The translations under genes were made by a program, and so were the position numbers. A stretch of 49,783 nucleotides of DNA, from IMG/VR virus record IMGVR_UViG_3300048834_000291, positions 1-49,783 of that record; one strand, 5' to 3'. Below are positions 6,281 through 13,859 of this stretch, piece by piece. The notes below the pieces were generated by a model, which worked only from the letters and a program-made list of their open reading frames with translations, ran no database searches and was not told the DNA's origin. Source of the DNA: a virus. Each line of letters starts with the position of its first letter. The stretch's first letter is position 1.

Positions 6281-7913
6281 GGACATGATGGGCGGGGCGT
6301 TGATGGGACGTCCTGCAGTGCGCGTGGTGCCCCGACCGTCGGCGACCCCGACCCCGGACCCGCCGACGGGCGCGGAGTTCCTGGAGGGCGCCATCAGGAC
6401 GTTGCGCGTCCGTGTCAAACGATGGGCGCCCCCCGCGCATGCCGCCGCCGCCGAACATTCGTTCAGGGCGTTCATTGCACAGTATTTGTCGCATCACTTC
6501 GACAAAGGCTTCTGTGAGATGCACGATGACCTGCTGGACCGCGCCGAAGACCCTGGCGTCGCCAAGCGGGTGGCCCGCATCGCGCCCCGCAAGTTCGGCA
6601 AGACCACGTTGTACGGACTGGCGCTGCCGCTGTGGAAGCTGGCGTACAAGAAGAAATGGTTTGTGTTGATGGTCGGCGAGTCGTTGCCGTCGGCCCAAGC
6701 CAACCTGCAGTCTATCATCGAGGAGTTGGAGCAGAATGAGAAGTTGCGACATGATTTTCCTCATCTGGCTCCCGCTATCGACCGCAAGGGTCAGTTCACA
6801 AAATGGACCGACCACCAGCTGGTCTTCAAGTCCGGTGCCACCATCTTGGCCAAGGGCATGGGGTCCAAGATGCGCGGGGTCAAGTTTAAGAATCACCGCC
6901 CTGATCTCGCGATTCTGGATGACCCCGAGTCCCCCGAAACCGCCGACACGTTCCACAAGCGCCAGAAGCACAAGCGGTGGTTCGGCGGCACGTTCATCGG
7001 CCTTGGCGCTGACAATTGGGACATCTTCGTCATCGGGAATCTTCCACACGAAGACTGTCTGATCGCCACGCTGGTCTCGTCCGAGGAATGGGATGGCTTG
7101 CTGTGGCGGGCCATCAACATGCGGTTGAAGGAAGAACGGTTCCCGTTGGGCAACCGGACGGATGACGGCTCCGCGTTGTGGCCGGATGTCTGGCCGTTGG
7201 ACAAGTTGGCCAAGTTGCGAGCCGACCCCACGGTGGGCGACCTGTCCTTTGCGCGAGAAATGTTGAACTTCGCCCGCAACGCCGAGGACATCGAGTTCCG
7301 CACCGACGAGTTCCAGTACATCGATTGGGACGCCTCGCGGATGAAGGAGTACCGGTTCGTCAAGGCGTACGTCGACCCGGCCGGGGGCGAGCGTCCCGGT
7401 GAGATGCGGCGCGGCAACCGGGACTACTTCTGCATGGTGACGGGCGGCTTGACCAAAGACAACTGGGTGGAGATCTTTGACATCCAGATGCACAAGCTCG
7501 CCCCCGACCGGCAGATGGACACTATCATCGAGGTCGTCAAGTGGACGATGGCGCGGGTGACCGTCGAAGAGAACATGTACAAGAACTTGTACGGCGACGC
7601 GTTGCGGAAGAAGGCGCTCAACCAGAAAGTTGCCGTGCGGGTCGATACGGTGGACAATACCGTCTCGAAGATGACGCGCATCCTGAACTCGCAGCCGGCT
7701 CTGATGGACCCCGTGGTCCGGCATATCCGCTTTGCGCGGCACCTTCGGAAGACCCATCCAGAGTTTTTCGCGCAGTATGACCAGTTCCCGTCCGACCATG
7801 ACGACGGGCCTGACGCGGTCAGCGGGCTGGCTCCCAGACTGTACCGACCGCCAGTTCGGCCGAAGACCCTCGGCACACTCACCAAGAAGTCCTATTGGAA
7901 AGGGGCGGCCTAA
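6267..7913 (+). CDS. terL: terminase large subunit (packaging ATPase/nuclease)
   Basis: A 548-residue motor that pumps DNA into the prohead and cuts the concatemer. The N-terminal ATPase has a Walker A variant PRKFGKTT at residues 107-114 and a Walker B LAILDD at 214-219 followed by the catalytic E221. The C-terminal RNase H-like nuclease shows acidic residues D370 (YVDPAGG), E434/E435 (TVEEN) and the DDGPDA motif at 512-517. Length is normal for the family. The start is the ATG at 6267, 14 bp inside the previous gene. The following portal gene overlaps by one base (TAATG). Confidence 0.95.
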   Translation: MMLLKDMMGGALMGRPAVRVVPRPSATPTPDPPTGAEFLEGAIRTLRVRVKRWAPPAHAAAAEHSFRAFIAQYLSHHFDKGFCEMHDDLLDRAEDPGVAKRVARIAPRKFGKTTLYGLALPLWKLAYKKKWFVLMVGESLPSAQANLQSIIEELEQNEKLRHDFPHLAPAIDRKGQFTKWTDHQLVFKSGATILAKGMGSKMRGVKFKNHRPDLAILDDPESPETADTFHKRQKHKRWFGGTFIGLGADNWDIFVIGNLPHEDCLIATLVSSEEWDGLLWRAINMRLKEERFPLGNRTDDGSALWPDVWPLDKLAKLRADPTVGDLSFAREMLNFARNAEDIEFRTDEFQYIDWDASRMKEYRFVKAYVDPAGGERPGEMRRGNRDYFCMVTGGLTKDNWVEIFDIQMHKLAPDRQMDTIIEVVKWTMARVTVEENMYKNLYGDALRKKALNQKVAVRVDTVDNTVSKMTRILNSQPALMDPVVRHIRFARHLRKTHPEFFAQYDQFPSDHDDGPDAVSGLAPRLYRPPVRPKTLGTLTKKSYWKGAA

Positions 7914-9340
7914 TGGCGCGTCGTCAGCCAGCACGTCAGTCGGTTCGGAAGTACCGGACCTCGCAGGAACAGAAGATGCGGACGTCGAACGTCGGCTTCA
8001 CCGGGATCAAGATCCGGGGTGGACGCGTCGACGAAGAGTTCTTGCCCGAGTTGCGCGGTGCCAAGGGCATGAAGGTCATTCGCGAGATGGAGTCCAACGA
8101 CCCCATCGTCGGCGCCGTGATGTTCGCTATCTCGATGCTCATTCGCCAGTGCGAATGGGAAGTCAAGCCGTTCAGCGATCAGAACGTCCACATGAAGCAG
8201 GCCGAAGCGATTCGGACCATGCTGGACGACATGACGACGACATGGTCAGACGTGTTGTCCGAGATCCTGTCCATGTTGCCCTACGGGTGGTCGTTCCTGG
8301 AGGTCACGTACAAGAATCGCGCCGGGTACACCCACGCCGATGATCCGCTGACGTCTCGGTACAAGGACGGCGTCATCGGCTGGCAGAACATGGCCATCCG
8401 TGGGCAGGACACCCTGGTCAAGTGGATTCGTGACCCCCAGTTCCGCGTGACCGGGTTTGAACAGGCCGATGGCGAGGGGCGCAAGGCCATCATGCCCCTG
8501 AACAAAGGGCTGTTGTTCCGGACGTCCACGCACAAGGACAACCCCGAGGGGCGGTCCATCCTCCGCAATTCGTTCCGGCCGTGGTACTTCAAGAAGCGGT
8601 TGGAAGAGATCGAGGCCATCGGCATCGAGCGAGACATGAACGGCGTGCCCGTCATGACCACGCCCGAGGGCGTCAACATCTGGGACGCGTCGGACGGGGA
8701 GGCCGCCGAGTACCTCCGCATGGCCGAGACGGTCGTCCGCAACCTCCGCCGCGACGAGCAGGAGGGTATCGTCAAGCCGTACGGGTGGGAACTCGAACTC
8801 CTGTCGGCCAAGGGGTCGCGGTCCGTCGACACGACGCAGGTCATCGGGCGGTATGCGAACGCCATCGCCATGACGTGTCTGGCCGACTTCATCATCCTGG
8901 GCCACAACAACCGCTACGGGTCGAAGGCGCTGGCCGGCAACAAGACCGCTATGTTCCAGCACTCCATCACCGGGTGGGCCAAGAGCATCGCCGACGTCAT
9001 CAACCGTATCGCGTTGACGAAGCTGTATGCGTACAACGCATGGCCGATGGACGAGATGGCGACCTTCCGCCCCAAGGGGTTGATGCTGCCCGACCTCGAG
9101 GCTATGTCGATCTTCATGAAGAACTTGAGCCAGGCCGGGTTCAAGATCTTCCCGAACATCGAGATCGAGAAGGCGATTCTGGCGCTGGCCGACCTGCCGA
9201 CCGAAGGCGTTCAGTTGGGCCGGGACAACGTCGACCCGAATACGCAGTTGACTGTGGATGCGGCCCGCGAGGCCCAGGAGAGTGAAGATGACGACCCCGC
9301 CGCCGACCCCGCCGATCCCGACACCGAGGACCAGGAGTAG
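7913..9340 (+). CDS. portal protein (DUF935/Mu gp29-like)
   Basis: About 475 residues from an ATG preceded by GGAAAGGGG. It forms the dodecameric ring through which DNA enters and leaves the capsid. Features typical of the DUF935 group are the NDPIVGAVMFAISMLIRQ helix near the N-terminus, the segment SMLPYGWSFLEVTYK, the FRTSTHKDNPEGRSILRNSF block and FKKRLEEIEAIGIERD. The C-terminal 25 residues are acidic (SEDDDPAADPADPDTEDQE). Position directly after the large terminase supports the call. Confidence 0.88.
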   Translation: MARRQPARQSVRKYRTSQEQKMRTSNVGFTGIKIRGGRVDEEFLPELRGAKGMKVIREMESNDPIVGAVMFAISMLIRQCEWEVKPFSDQNVHMKQAEAIRTMLDDMTTTWSDVLSEILSMLPYGWSFLEVTYKNRAGYTHADDPLTSRYKDGVIGWQNMAIRGQDTLVKWIRDPQFRVTGFEQADGEGRKAIMPLNKGLLFRTSTHKDNPEGRSILRNSFRPWYFKKRLEEIEAIGIERDMNGVPVMTTPEGVNIWDASDGEAAEYLRMAETVVRNLRRDEQEGIVKPYGWELELLSAKGSRSVDTTQVIGRYANAIAMTCLADFIILGHNNRYGSKALAGNKTAMFQHSITGWAKSIADVINRIALTKLYAYNAWPMDEMATFRPKGLMLPDLEAMSIFMKNLSQAGFKIFPNIEIEKAILALADLPTEGVQLGRDNVDPNTQLTVDAAREAQESEDDDPAADPADPDTEDQE

Positions 9341-9500
9341 AGCCATCACGGACGTCGTGGGCATCGAGCTCCAGAAATGGGGCGCCGTGCTGGACCGCCA
9401 GACGTTGCGCGAGGTCAACGTCGTCGTGAAGTTCGGGGCGGGGAATCGCATTCGGGCGGTCTTGGTCTCGGTTCAGACCGAATCCGACCTGGGGGGTTGA
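9288..9500 (+). CDS. small hypothetical protein after the portal gene
   Basis: About 70 residues, starting at an ATG with a GGAG Shine-Dalgarno and overlapping the portal gene by 53 bp. It has a Pro/Thr-rich N-terminus, then a compact beta-rich part (VVGIELQKWGAVLDRQTLRE and VNVVVKFGAGNRIRAVLVSV). No known family recognised. Its last codons overlap the -35 box of the promoter at 9497, so transcription of the next genes can restart here. Confidence 0.55.
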   Translation: MTTPPPTPPIPTPRTRSRAITDVVGIELQKWGAVLDRQTLREVNVVVKFGAGNRIRAVLVSVQTESDLGG

Positions 9501-9525
9501 CACCTTCCCCGCGAGCCCGCATAAT
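9497..9525 (+). promoter_or_regulatory. internal sigma70-type promoter before the capsid genes
   Basis: TTGACA (9497-9502), 17-bp spacer, CATAAT (9520-9525). It has the same hexamers and spacing as the promoter at 2627. It would start transcription near 9532, giving a leader of about 160 nt ahead of the protease gene at 9691 and boosting capsid gene expression. Confidence 0.75.
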
Positions 9526-9531
9526 CCCCCT

Positions 9532-9690
9532 CGGTGGTAGGACATGCGTAGGGGTGCGCAGGCAGGGCCCCCGGCGGACTCGGCACCCGCTGGGGGCACT
9601 CTCAACTAAACGCTCGACCGTCAGAGGCGTGGAGGCGGCAATCCTCGGACCGATGTCCCTGGAATGCCGCCTCTTCTACTAGGAATCTGC
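9532..9690 (+). promoter_or_regulatory. structured 5' leader or small RNA upstream of the head protease gene
   Basis: Two strong stem-loops can be folded. Hairpin 1 pairs GCCCCCGGCGG (9567-9577) with CCCGCTGGGGGC (9586-9597). Hairpin 2 pairs GAGGCGGCA (9632-9640) with TGCCGCCTC (9665-9673) and contains an inner GGAC-CGAT-GTCC hairpin (9647-9658). Hairpin 2 is followed by TTCTACT and then the AGGA ribosome site of the next gene. A 21-codon ORF (9544-9609) covers hairpin 1. The arrangement could be an attenuator-like leader, or a promoter plus weak terminator making a roughly 145-nt RNA. Confidence 0.55.
9544..9609 (+). CDS. possible 21-residue leader peptide
   Basis: ATG to TAA within the structured leader, encoding a Pro/Ala/Gly-rich peptide beginning MRRGAQAGPPADSAP. 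GGTGG/AGGA lies just upstream but at short spacing. A ribosome on this frame would open the hairpin at 9567-9597, as in translational attenuators. No conservation evidence is available, so it is speculative. Confidence 0.25.
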   Translation: MRRGAQAGPPADSAPAGGTLN

Positions 9691-10083
9691 ATGGCAACTC
9701 AAGCAAGCGTGGTGAAAGTCGATGACGACCGTCGCTTGGTGTTCGGATGGGCGAACGTCGCCATCCGCAAGACCGGCGAGCAGGTCACCGATTCCCACCA
9801 AGAGCAGATCGACCCCGACGATCTGGAGAACGCCGCCTACAACTTCGTCCTGTCGTTCCGCGACATGAACGCCGACCACACGGAACCGGTCCTCGGTCAA
9901 CTGGTCGAGTCTATGATGTTCACCCCCGAGAAGTGCCTGGCCCTGGGCCTGGCCAAGAACGCCGTGGACCAGGGGTGGTGGGTGGGCTTCTACGTCGAGG
10001 ACGATACCGCGTGGTCCAAGATCAAGAAGAACGAATACGCCATGTTCTCGATCGAGGGCACGGCCATCCCGGTCGAGGAGTAA
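9691..10083 (+). CDS. XkdF-like putative prohead serine protease
   Basis: A 130-residue protein matching the pattern of the phage protease family of PBSX XkdF (Peptidase_S78_2). It has a first strand LVFGWANVA, then VTDSHQEQIDPDDLENAAYN, a histidine in MNADHTEP (H63), LVESMMFTPE with S74, and GWWVGFYVEDD followed by YAMFSIEGTA. H63 and S74 are the candidate catalytic residues. The family cleaves scaffold and capsid proteins during maturation. The ATG at 9691 has AGGA upstream. The stop is followed immediately by the scaffold gene. Confidence 0.75.
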   Translation: MATQASVVKVDDDRRLVFGWANVAIRKTGEQVTDSHQEQIDPDDLENAAYNFVLSFRDMNADHTEPVLGQLVESMMFTPEKCLALGLAKNAVDQGWWVGFYVEDDTAWSKIKKNEYAMFSIEGTAIPVEE

Positions 10084-11100
10084 ATGGCCAAGAAACTCAA
10101 GCAGTTGTCGGTGACCGCTGTGGCGCTCGTCCCGCGTGGGTCCAACCCCGACGCGCACATCGCGTTCTACAAGTCCGACGCCACCCACGCCCCGGTGCCG
10201 GTCGCCGTGGACACCGTCGAGAAGGCCACGTTCAACGACATCCTGCTGGCCGAACAGCGGCGCAAGGCCCTGTACAAGTTGGCGGACTCCATCTACACGA
10301 TGCAGGACGCCATGTACTCGGCTATCCACGCCGACAACCCCTCTGCCGACATTCGCAAGTCGGTCAAAGAGTTCAGCGCGTACGTCAATCAGCTGCTTGA
10401 CGCGATGGACAGCAACACGCTCGACGGCGACGCCGATGTCGCCAAGCAGCTGGTACTGAAGAAGGCCGAGGGCGTGTTTGCCCGGTTCTTCAACCAGGAG
10501 CCCCAGACGATGAGCAAGACGATTGCCACGCCCCCGGCAGCGGCCGAACAGACTCCGCCCGCCGTCGAGATCAACCTCGCCGAACTGCCCGCCAACGTGC
10601 AGGCGTTCCTGAAGGCGCAGCAGGCGCAGACCGAGGCCGCGATGGCCACGGCCAAGGCCGCCCAGGATGCCGCCGACCGCGCCATCGCGGCGGGCCTGGT
10701 CGAGACCGAGAAGCGTGAGACGCTCGAATACACGGCCATCGCCAAGGCCGAGATCCCACACCTCCCCGGTACGGCCGAGGAGAAGGGCGCCATCCTGCTC
10801 GCGATGGCGAAGTCGCTGACGCCGGAGCAGTACACGGCGGCGTTCAACCTCATCAAGGCCGGTGGCGCCGCGATGACGTCGCAGACCATCGAGAAGGGCG
10901 TCAGCGAGAACACCGCCACCGCCACGGTCGAGGGGTCGGAGCTCGTGCAGTTCTTCGACAAGGCCGCGACCGACCTGATGGCGGCCGACCCGAAGGTGAC
11001 CGTCAAGGCCGTCGCGCTGTCGAAGGTCTACAAGATGCACCCGAAGAAGTACCGGGAGCTCGTCGAGGAAGAGAAGCGGACTGGCCGTCGCCAGGCCTAA
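10084..11100 (+). CDS. putative capsid scaffold protein
   Basis: 338 residues starting one base after the protease stop. The N-terminus (LSVTAVALVPRGSNPDAHIA) resembles the end of XkdF-type proteases and may form a tether. The middle and C-terminus are strongly helical and Ala/Glu/Gln/Lys-rich (AFLKAQQAQTEAAMATAKAA and AAQDAADRAIAAGLVETEKR), typical of scaffolds. It ends in a basic helix (HPKKYRELVEEEKRTGRRQA). Position between protease and decoration/capsid genes supports a scaffold role. An internal start at 10510 may give a shorter form. Confidence 0.6.
   Translation: MAKKLKQLSVTAVALVPRGSNPDAHIAFYKSDATHAPVPVAVDTVEKATFNDILLAEQRRKALYKLADSIYTMQDAMYSAIHADNPSADIRKSVKEFSAYVNQLLDAMDSNTLDGDADVAKQLVLKKAEGVFARFFNQEPQTMSKTIATPPAAAEQTPPAVEINLAELPANVQAFLKAQQAQTEAAMATAKAAQDAADRAIAAGLVETEKRETLEYTAIAKAEIPHLPGTAEEKGAILLAMAKSLTPEQYTAAFNLIKAGGAAMTSQTIEKGVSENTATATVEGSELVQFFDKAATDLMAADPKVTVKAVALSKVYKMHPKKYRELVEEEKRTGRRQA
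10510..11100 (+). CDS. nested in-frame scaffold product
   Basis: The ATG at 10510 (MSKTIATPPAAAEQTPP...) lies in frame with the 338-residue gene and has AGGAG nine bases upstream, a better Shine-Dalgarno site than that of the full-length start. It would give a 196-residue protein consisting only of the helical scaffold part. Nested scaffold genes sharing the C-terminus of a longer protein are well known (lambda C/Nu3). Here the arrangement is inferred from the RBS and domain boundary. Confidence 0.45.
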   Translation: MSKTIATPPAAAEQTPPAVEINLAELPANVQAFLKAQQAQTEAAMATAKAAQDAADRAIAAGLVETEKRETLEYTAIAKAEIPHLPGTAEEKGAILLAMAKSLTPEQYTAAFNLIKAGGAAMTSQTIEKGVSENTATATVEGSELVQFFDKAATDLMAADPKVTVKAVALSKVYKMHPKKYRELVEEEKRTGRRQA

Positions 11101-11141
11101 CATCAACAGACCCCTGACACCTGTCAGAAGGAGCAAATCAC

Positions 11142-11522
11142 ATGGCTTTCGAAGCCCCAGGCGCCTCGGAGTTCTCGTTCGATGCGGGCGCTGACCTCTC
11201 GGCACTGCAGTACCACTTCGTCAAGCTGAACTCCAGCGGTCAGGTCGTCGCTATCGCGGCCACGACCGACCAGGCGATCGGCATTCTCCAGAACAAGCCC
11301 GGCGCCGGGGAATCCGCGACGGTCTGGATGGCCGGCATCAGCAAGTACAAGACCAGCGCGGCCATCGCGGCGGGCGCCGTCGTCGGTGTCAGTGCCAACG
11401 GTCGCGGCGTCGGTGCGGCCACCAAGTCCGTGGGCCAGGCCCTGGACACGACCACGGGCGCGGACCAGCTGGGGTCCATCGCCTTCGACTGCCGTCGCCC
11501 GTACGCCACGGCCATCTCGTAA
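11142..11522 (+). CDS. putative head decoration (cement) protein
   Basis: 126 residues with a strong AAGGAG RBS. Small, beta-rich and Ala/Gly-rich, with the pattern of DUF2190-type capsid decoration proteins: LSALQYHFVKLNSSGQVVAI, then TTDQAIGILQNKPGAGESATV and AGAVVGVSANGRGVGA. Such trimers sit on the capsid surface and stabilise it. Location directly before the major capsid gene fits. Confidence 0.7.
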   Translation: MAFEAPGASEFSFDAGADLSALQYHFVKLNSSGQVVAIAATTDQAIGILQNKPGAGESATVWMAGISKYKTSAAIAAGAVVGVSANGRGVGAATKSVGQALDTTTGADQLGSIAFDCRRPYATAIS

Positions 11523-11558
11523 CGTCCACCCGAACCCAGAAACAAGGGAGAGCAGCAC

Positions 11559-12557
11559 ATGAGCGCATTGGTTCCGGTTCGGCGTGGTCAGCCGAGTCTC
11601 GAAGACGTCCACATCTCGGGTACGCTGTCGAACATCGGCGTCGCGTACTTCCAGACGACGCAGGACTTCATCTACCCCAACGTGTTCCCCATCCTGGATG
11701 TGGAACACAAGAAGGACAACTACTGGACGTGGCCGTCCGACGCATGGCTCCGCGACGAAGCGCGGAAGCGTGCGCCGCACACCGAGTCGGCGGGCAGCGG
11801 GTTCGAGCTGTCGACCGACAGCTACAACGCCGACGTTTGGGCGTTCCACAAGGATCTGGACAACCAGACGCTGGCCAACGCGGACGACGGCCTGAACCTC
11901 GAGGAAGCGACGGTCAACTTCGTGTCGTCCCGCCTCGCGCTGCGCCAGGAGCGGCAGTGGGCGGCGGACTTCTTCAAGACCGGTGTCTGGGGCACGGACT
12001 ACGCGGGCGTCGCGTCGGGTCCGACCGGCAACCAGTTCCTCCGCTGGGACGACGTGGCGTCGGACCCGGAAGCCGACCTCGACCTGATCCGCGAGCGGTC
12101 GCTCACGAGCACGGGTCTCGAGAACAACACGCTCGTCATCGGCTACCAGGCCTACCGGAAGCTCCGCCGTCACCCGGACTTCAAGGAGCGCCTGAAGTAC
12201 ACGTCGACCGAGTCGGTCACGCTGCGGATGCTCGAGGAGTTCCTCGAGATCGACCGCATCCTGATCGCCAAGGCCGTCGTCAACACGGCGCCCGAGCGCG
12301 CGACCAAGGCCGTGTCGTTCATCTTCGGCAAGTCGGCCTGGTTCGGGCACGTGGCTGCGAACCCCGGTCGACTGACTCCGTCGGCGGGCTACACGTTCCG
12401 CTGGACCGGCGTGTCCGGTGGCCTCGGCCTCGGCGCGGGCGTGGCGACCATCCCGGTGCCGCTGACCAAGTCGACGCGGTACGAGATGGAGGTCGCGTTC
12501 GACAACAAGGCCGTGGCGCCCGACCTCGGCGTGTTCATCGAGAACATCGTCGGATAA
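11559..12557 (+). CDS. major capsid protein
   Basis: 332 residues with an AGGGAG RBS. Features shared with the phage capsid family of this gene order are the N-terminal IGVAYFQTTQDFIYPNVFPI, WTWPSDAWLRDEARKRAP, the block NTLVIGYQAYRKLRRHPDFK, and a C-terminal strand region ending LGVFIENIVG. No long scaffold-like N-terminal delta domain is present, agreeing with a separate scaffold gene. It would form the icosahedral shell (HK97-fold expected). Confidence 0.85.
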   Translation: MSALVPVRRGQPSLEDVHISGTLSNIGVAYFQTTQDFIYPNVFPILDVEHKKDNYWTWPSDAWLRDEARKRAPHTESAGSGFELSTDSYNADVWAFHKDLDNQTLANADDGLNLEEATVNFVSSRLALRQERQWAADFFKTGVWGTDYAGVASGPTGNQFLRWDDVASDPEADLDLIRERSLTSTGLENNTLVIGYQAYRKLRRHPDFKERLKYTSTESVTLRMLEEFLEIDRILIAKAVVNTAPERATKAVSFIFGKSAWFGHVAANPGRLTPSAGYTFRWTGVSGGLGLGAGVATIPVPLTKSTRYEMEVAFDNKAVAPDLGVFIENIVG

Positions 12558-12584
12558 CCCGTCCACCAGCAAGGAGGAACGGAC

Positions 12585-13001
12585 ATGGCGATTTCTGTAG
12601 TGGTCAAGCCCTTCACCGCCTTTGGCGAGGCGTATGAACGGGGAGACCTCGTGGACACGGGCAGCTTCCGCAACGAAGCCGCGATGACGTCTACGCGCAT
12701 GATTCGGCCTGCGACGCCGGAGGAGTACGCCGAGGCCATGGGCCTGACGTCTTCCTTCGACGCCGAGGCCGCCCCGCTGGCACGTGGTCGCAAGGCCGCT
12801 GCCGCGCAGGAGTCCGTCGAGGACGAGGAGGAATCCGACGCGGTCGATGTGACCGAAGACGACGATGCCGACGTCGACGAGACCGAGACCGAGGATGACG
12901 AGGAGGAAGAAGATGACGCGCCTCCCCCGCCCCCGGTGAAGCCGGCCAAGGCCAAGAAGACGAAGGCCCCGGCCAAGGCCAAGAAGACGGCGAAGAAGTA
13001 G
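12585..13001 (+). CDS. head-associated protein with acidic and lysine-rich tails
   Basis: 138 residues. Residues 1-65 form a small domain (MAISVVVKPFTAFGEAYERG and following), then a highly acidic run (about residues 80-110, D/E-rich), a proline stretch and a Lys/Ala tail (KAKKTKAPAKAKKTAKK). The low-complexity tail resembles histone-like or protein-binding tails. The gene ends the capsid cluster just before a strong terminator, so it is probably a minor head component, but the function is unknown. Confidence 0.55.
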   Translation: MAISVVVKPFTAFGEAYERGDLVDTGSFRNEAAMTSTRMIRPATPEEYAEAMGLTSSFDAEAAPLARGRKAAAAQESVEDEEESDAVDVTEDDDADVDETETEDDEEEEDDAPPPPPVKPAKAKKTKAPAKAKKTAKK

Positions 13002-13036
13002 GCGGTTCGCCCTCGACACCAACGATCGAGGTCACT

Positions 13037-13073
13037 CGGCCCGCACGTGTTGCATGTGCGGGCCGTTTCTTCT
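13037..13073 (+). terminator. rho-independent terminator after the capsid genes
   Basis: CGGCCCGCAC (13037-13046) pairs perfectly with GTGCGGGCCG (13056-13065) and is followed by TTTCTTCT. This is the best textbook terminator in the window. It separates the head module from the inserted receptor/fibre block. Confidence 0.9.
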
Positions 13074-13091
13074 ACGTGCAAGGAGATGTCC

Positions 13092-13706
13092 ATGAGAGTC
13101 TTGATGATGTTCCTGATGCTGTGCTTGACCTCGACGGTCGCACTGGCGCAGGCCCCGCCCGAGATCGTGCTGCTCCCGTCGGCGACGTCCGTGCAGCTGG
13201 GGTGGGACAAGCCCACGACCGGCGACCCCGTGACGGGGTACGAAGTGGTCTTCGCCAACACGGCCCAGACCGGCGAGGGGGTGTCCGGCCAAGTGCTGAA
13301 GACCATCGCGATCAACGACCCGAATGCCGTGAGCCTGGAAGTGACCGTGTCGGAGATGCCATCGGTCAAGAACTTCTACGCCTCGCTCCGTGCCATCTCC
13401 GGGACGCTGAAGTCGGTCCACTCGAACTCCCTGCTTTTCAGGAGAGCGACGCCACCGGGAGCACCGGGGAATTTCCGGGGTGTCGTCGCGGAGGCGCAGG
13501 CGTCATCGGGCAAGCCGGGATCTGGCGACGTGACGGACGATTCCTTGATTCGTATGTGGGAGGGTTCAACTCACGTGATCGAGCCACTCGCGTCGAGCTT
13601 GCGTTCGTCTTCACTGACGGTCGGCGCCGAACATGGGCTCAGCTTGTCGAACCAGGCGCTGCCTGGGAAATCCGCATCGCTGACCTCTTCCCCGAGTCCG
13701 AAGTAG
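13092..13706 (+). CDS. exported fibronectin type III-like protein, frame uncertain downstream
   Basis: The ATG at 13092 follows AAGGAG by 7 bp and begins a Sec signal peptide (MRVLMMFLMLCLTSTVALAQ, cleavage near AQA). Residues about 25-125 have the FnIII pattern (TSVQLGWDKPTTGDPVTGYE, then SVKNFYASLRAIS). After about residue 130 this frame becomes Ser-rich and unconvincing, whereas the +1-shifted frame encodes a protein-like C-terminus to 13852. So the gene may be frameshifted, or it overlaps a second gene. Exported FnIII modules in phages usually bind carbohydrate or cell surfaces. Confidence 0.55.
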   Translation: MRVLMMFLMLCLTSTVALAQAPPEIVLLPSATSVQLGWDKPTTGDPVTGYEVVFANTAQTGEGVSGQVLKTIAINDPNAVSLEVTVSEMPSVKNFYASLRAISGTLKSVHSNSLLFRRATPPGAPGNFRGVVAEAQASSGKPGSGDVTDDSLIRMWEGSTHVIEPLASSLRSSSLTVGAEHGLSLSNQALPGKSASLTSSPSPK

Positions 13707-13852
13707 CGGGCATGCAGGTCATGGCGTTCGGCGAGTTGGTGTGTGATGGCGGCCTCGTGAAGTGCGGGGCCACCGTCACAAATTGGTATCAGCCGAACAT
13801 TCCGCCGGGCGTGGCCCCGGTCGTCGTTCCCATCGAATTCCAGTGCAGGTAA
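13556..13852 (+). CDS. C-terminal part or second gene in the shifted frame
   Basis: In the other frame the sequence reads VELAFVFTDGRRRTWAQLVE, WEIRIADLFPESEVAGMQVM and a cysteine-containing end, with normal residue mix and a stop at 13852 just before the next gene. There is only a poor GTG start (13556) without a Shine-Dalgarno. The frame is open upstream, so a ribosomal shift or an indel joining it to the FnIII protein is as likely as an independent gene. Confidence 0.4.
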   Translation: MGGFNSRDRATRVELAFVFTDGRRRTWAQLVEPGAAWEIRIADLFPESEVAGMQVMAFGELVCDGGLVKCGATVTNWYQPNIPPGVAPVVVPIEFQCR

Positions 13853-13859
13853 CCTGACC

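Noticed and set aside
6165-7934. 589-codon minus-strand frame opposite the large terminase
   Set aside because: Antisense shadow of a certain gene, with composition rich in R, V, L, H and P typical of reversed GC-rich codons.
9626-9690. tRNA-like fold in the leader
   Set aside because: The stem-loop lacks anticodon and T-arm features; it is a simple nested hairpin.
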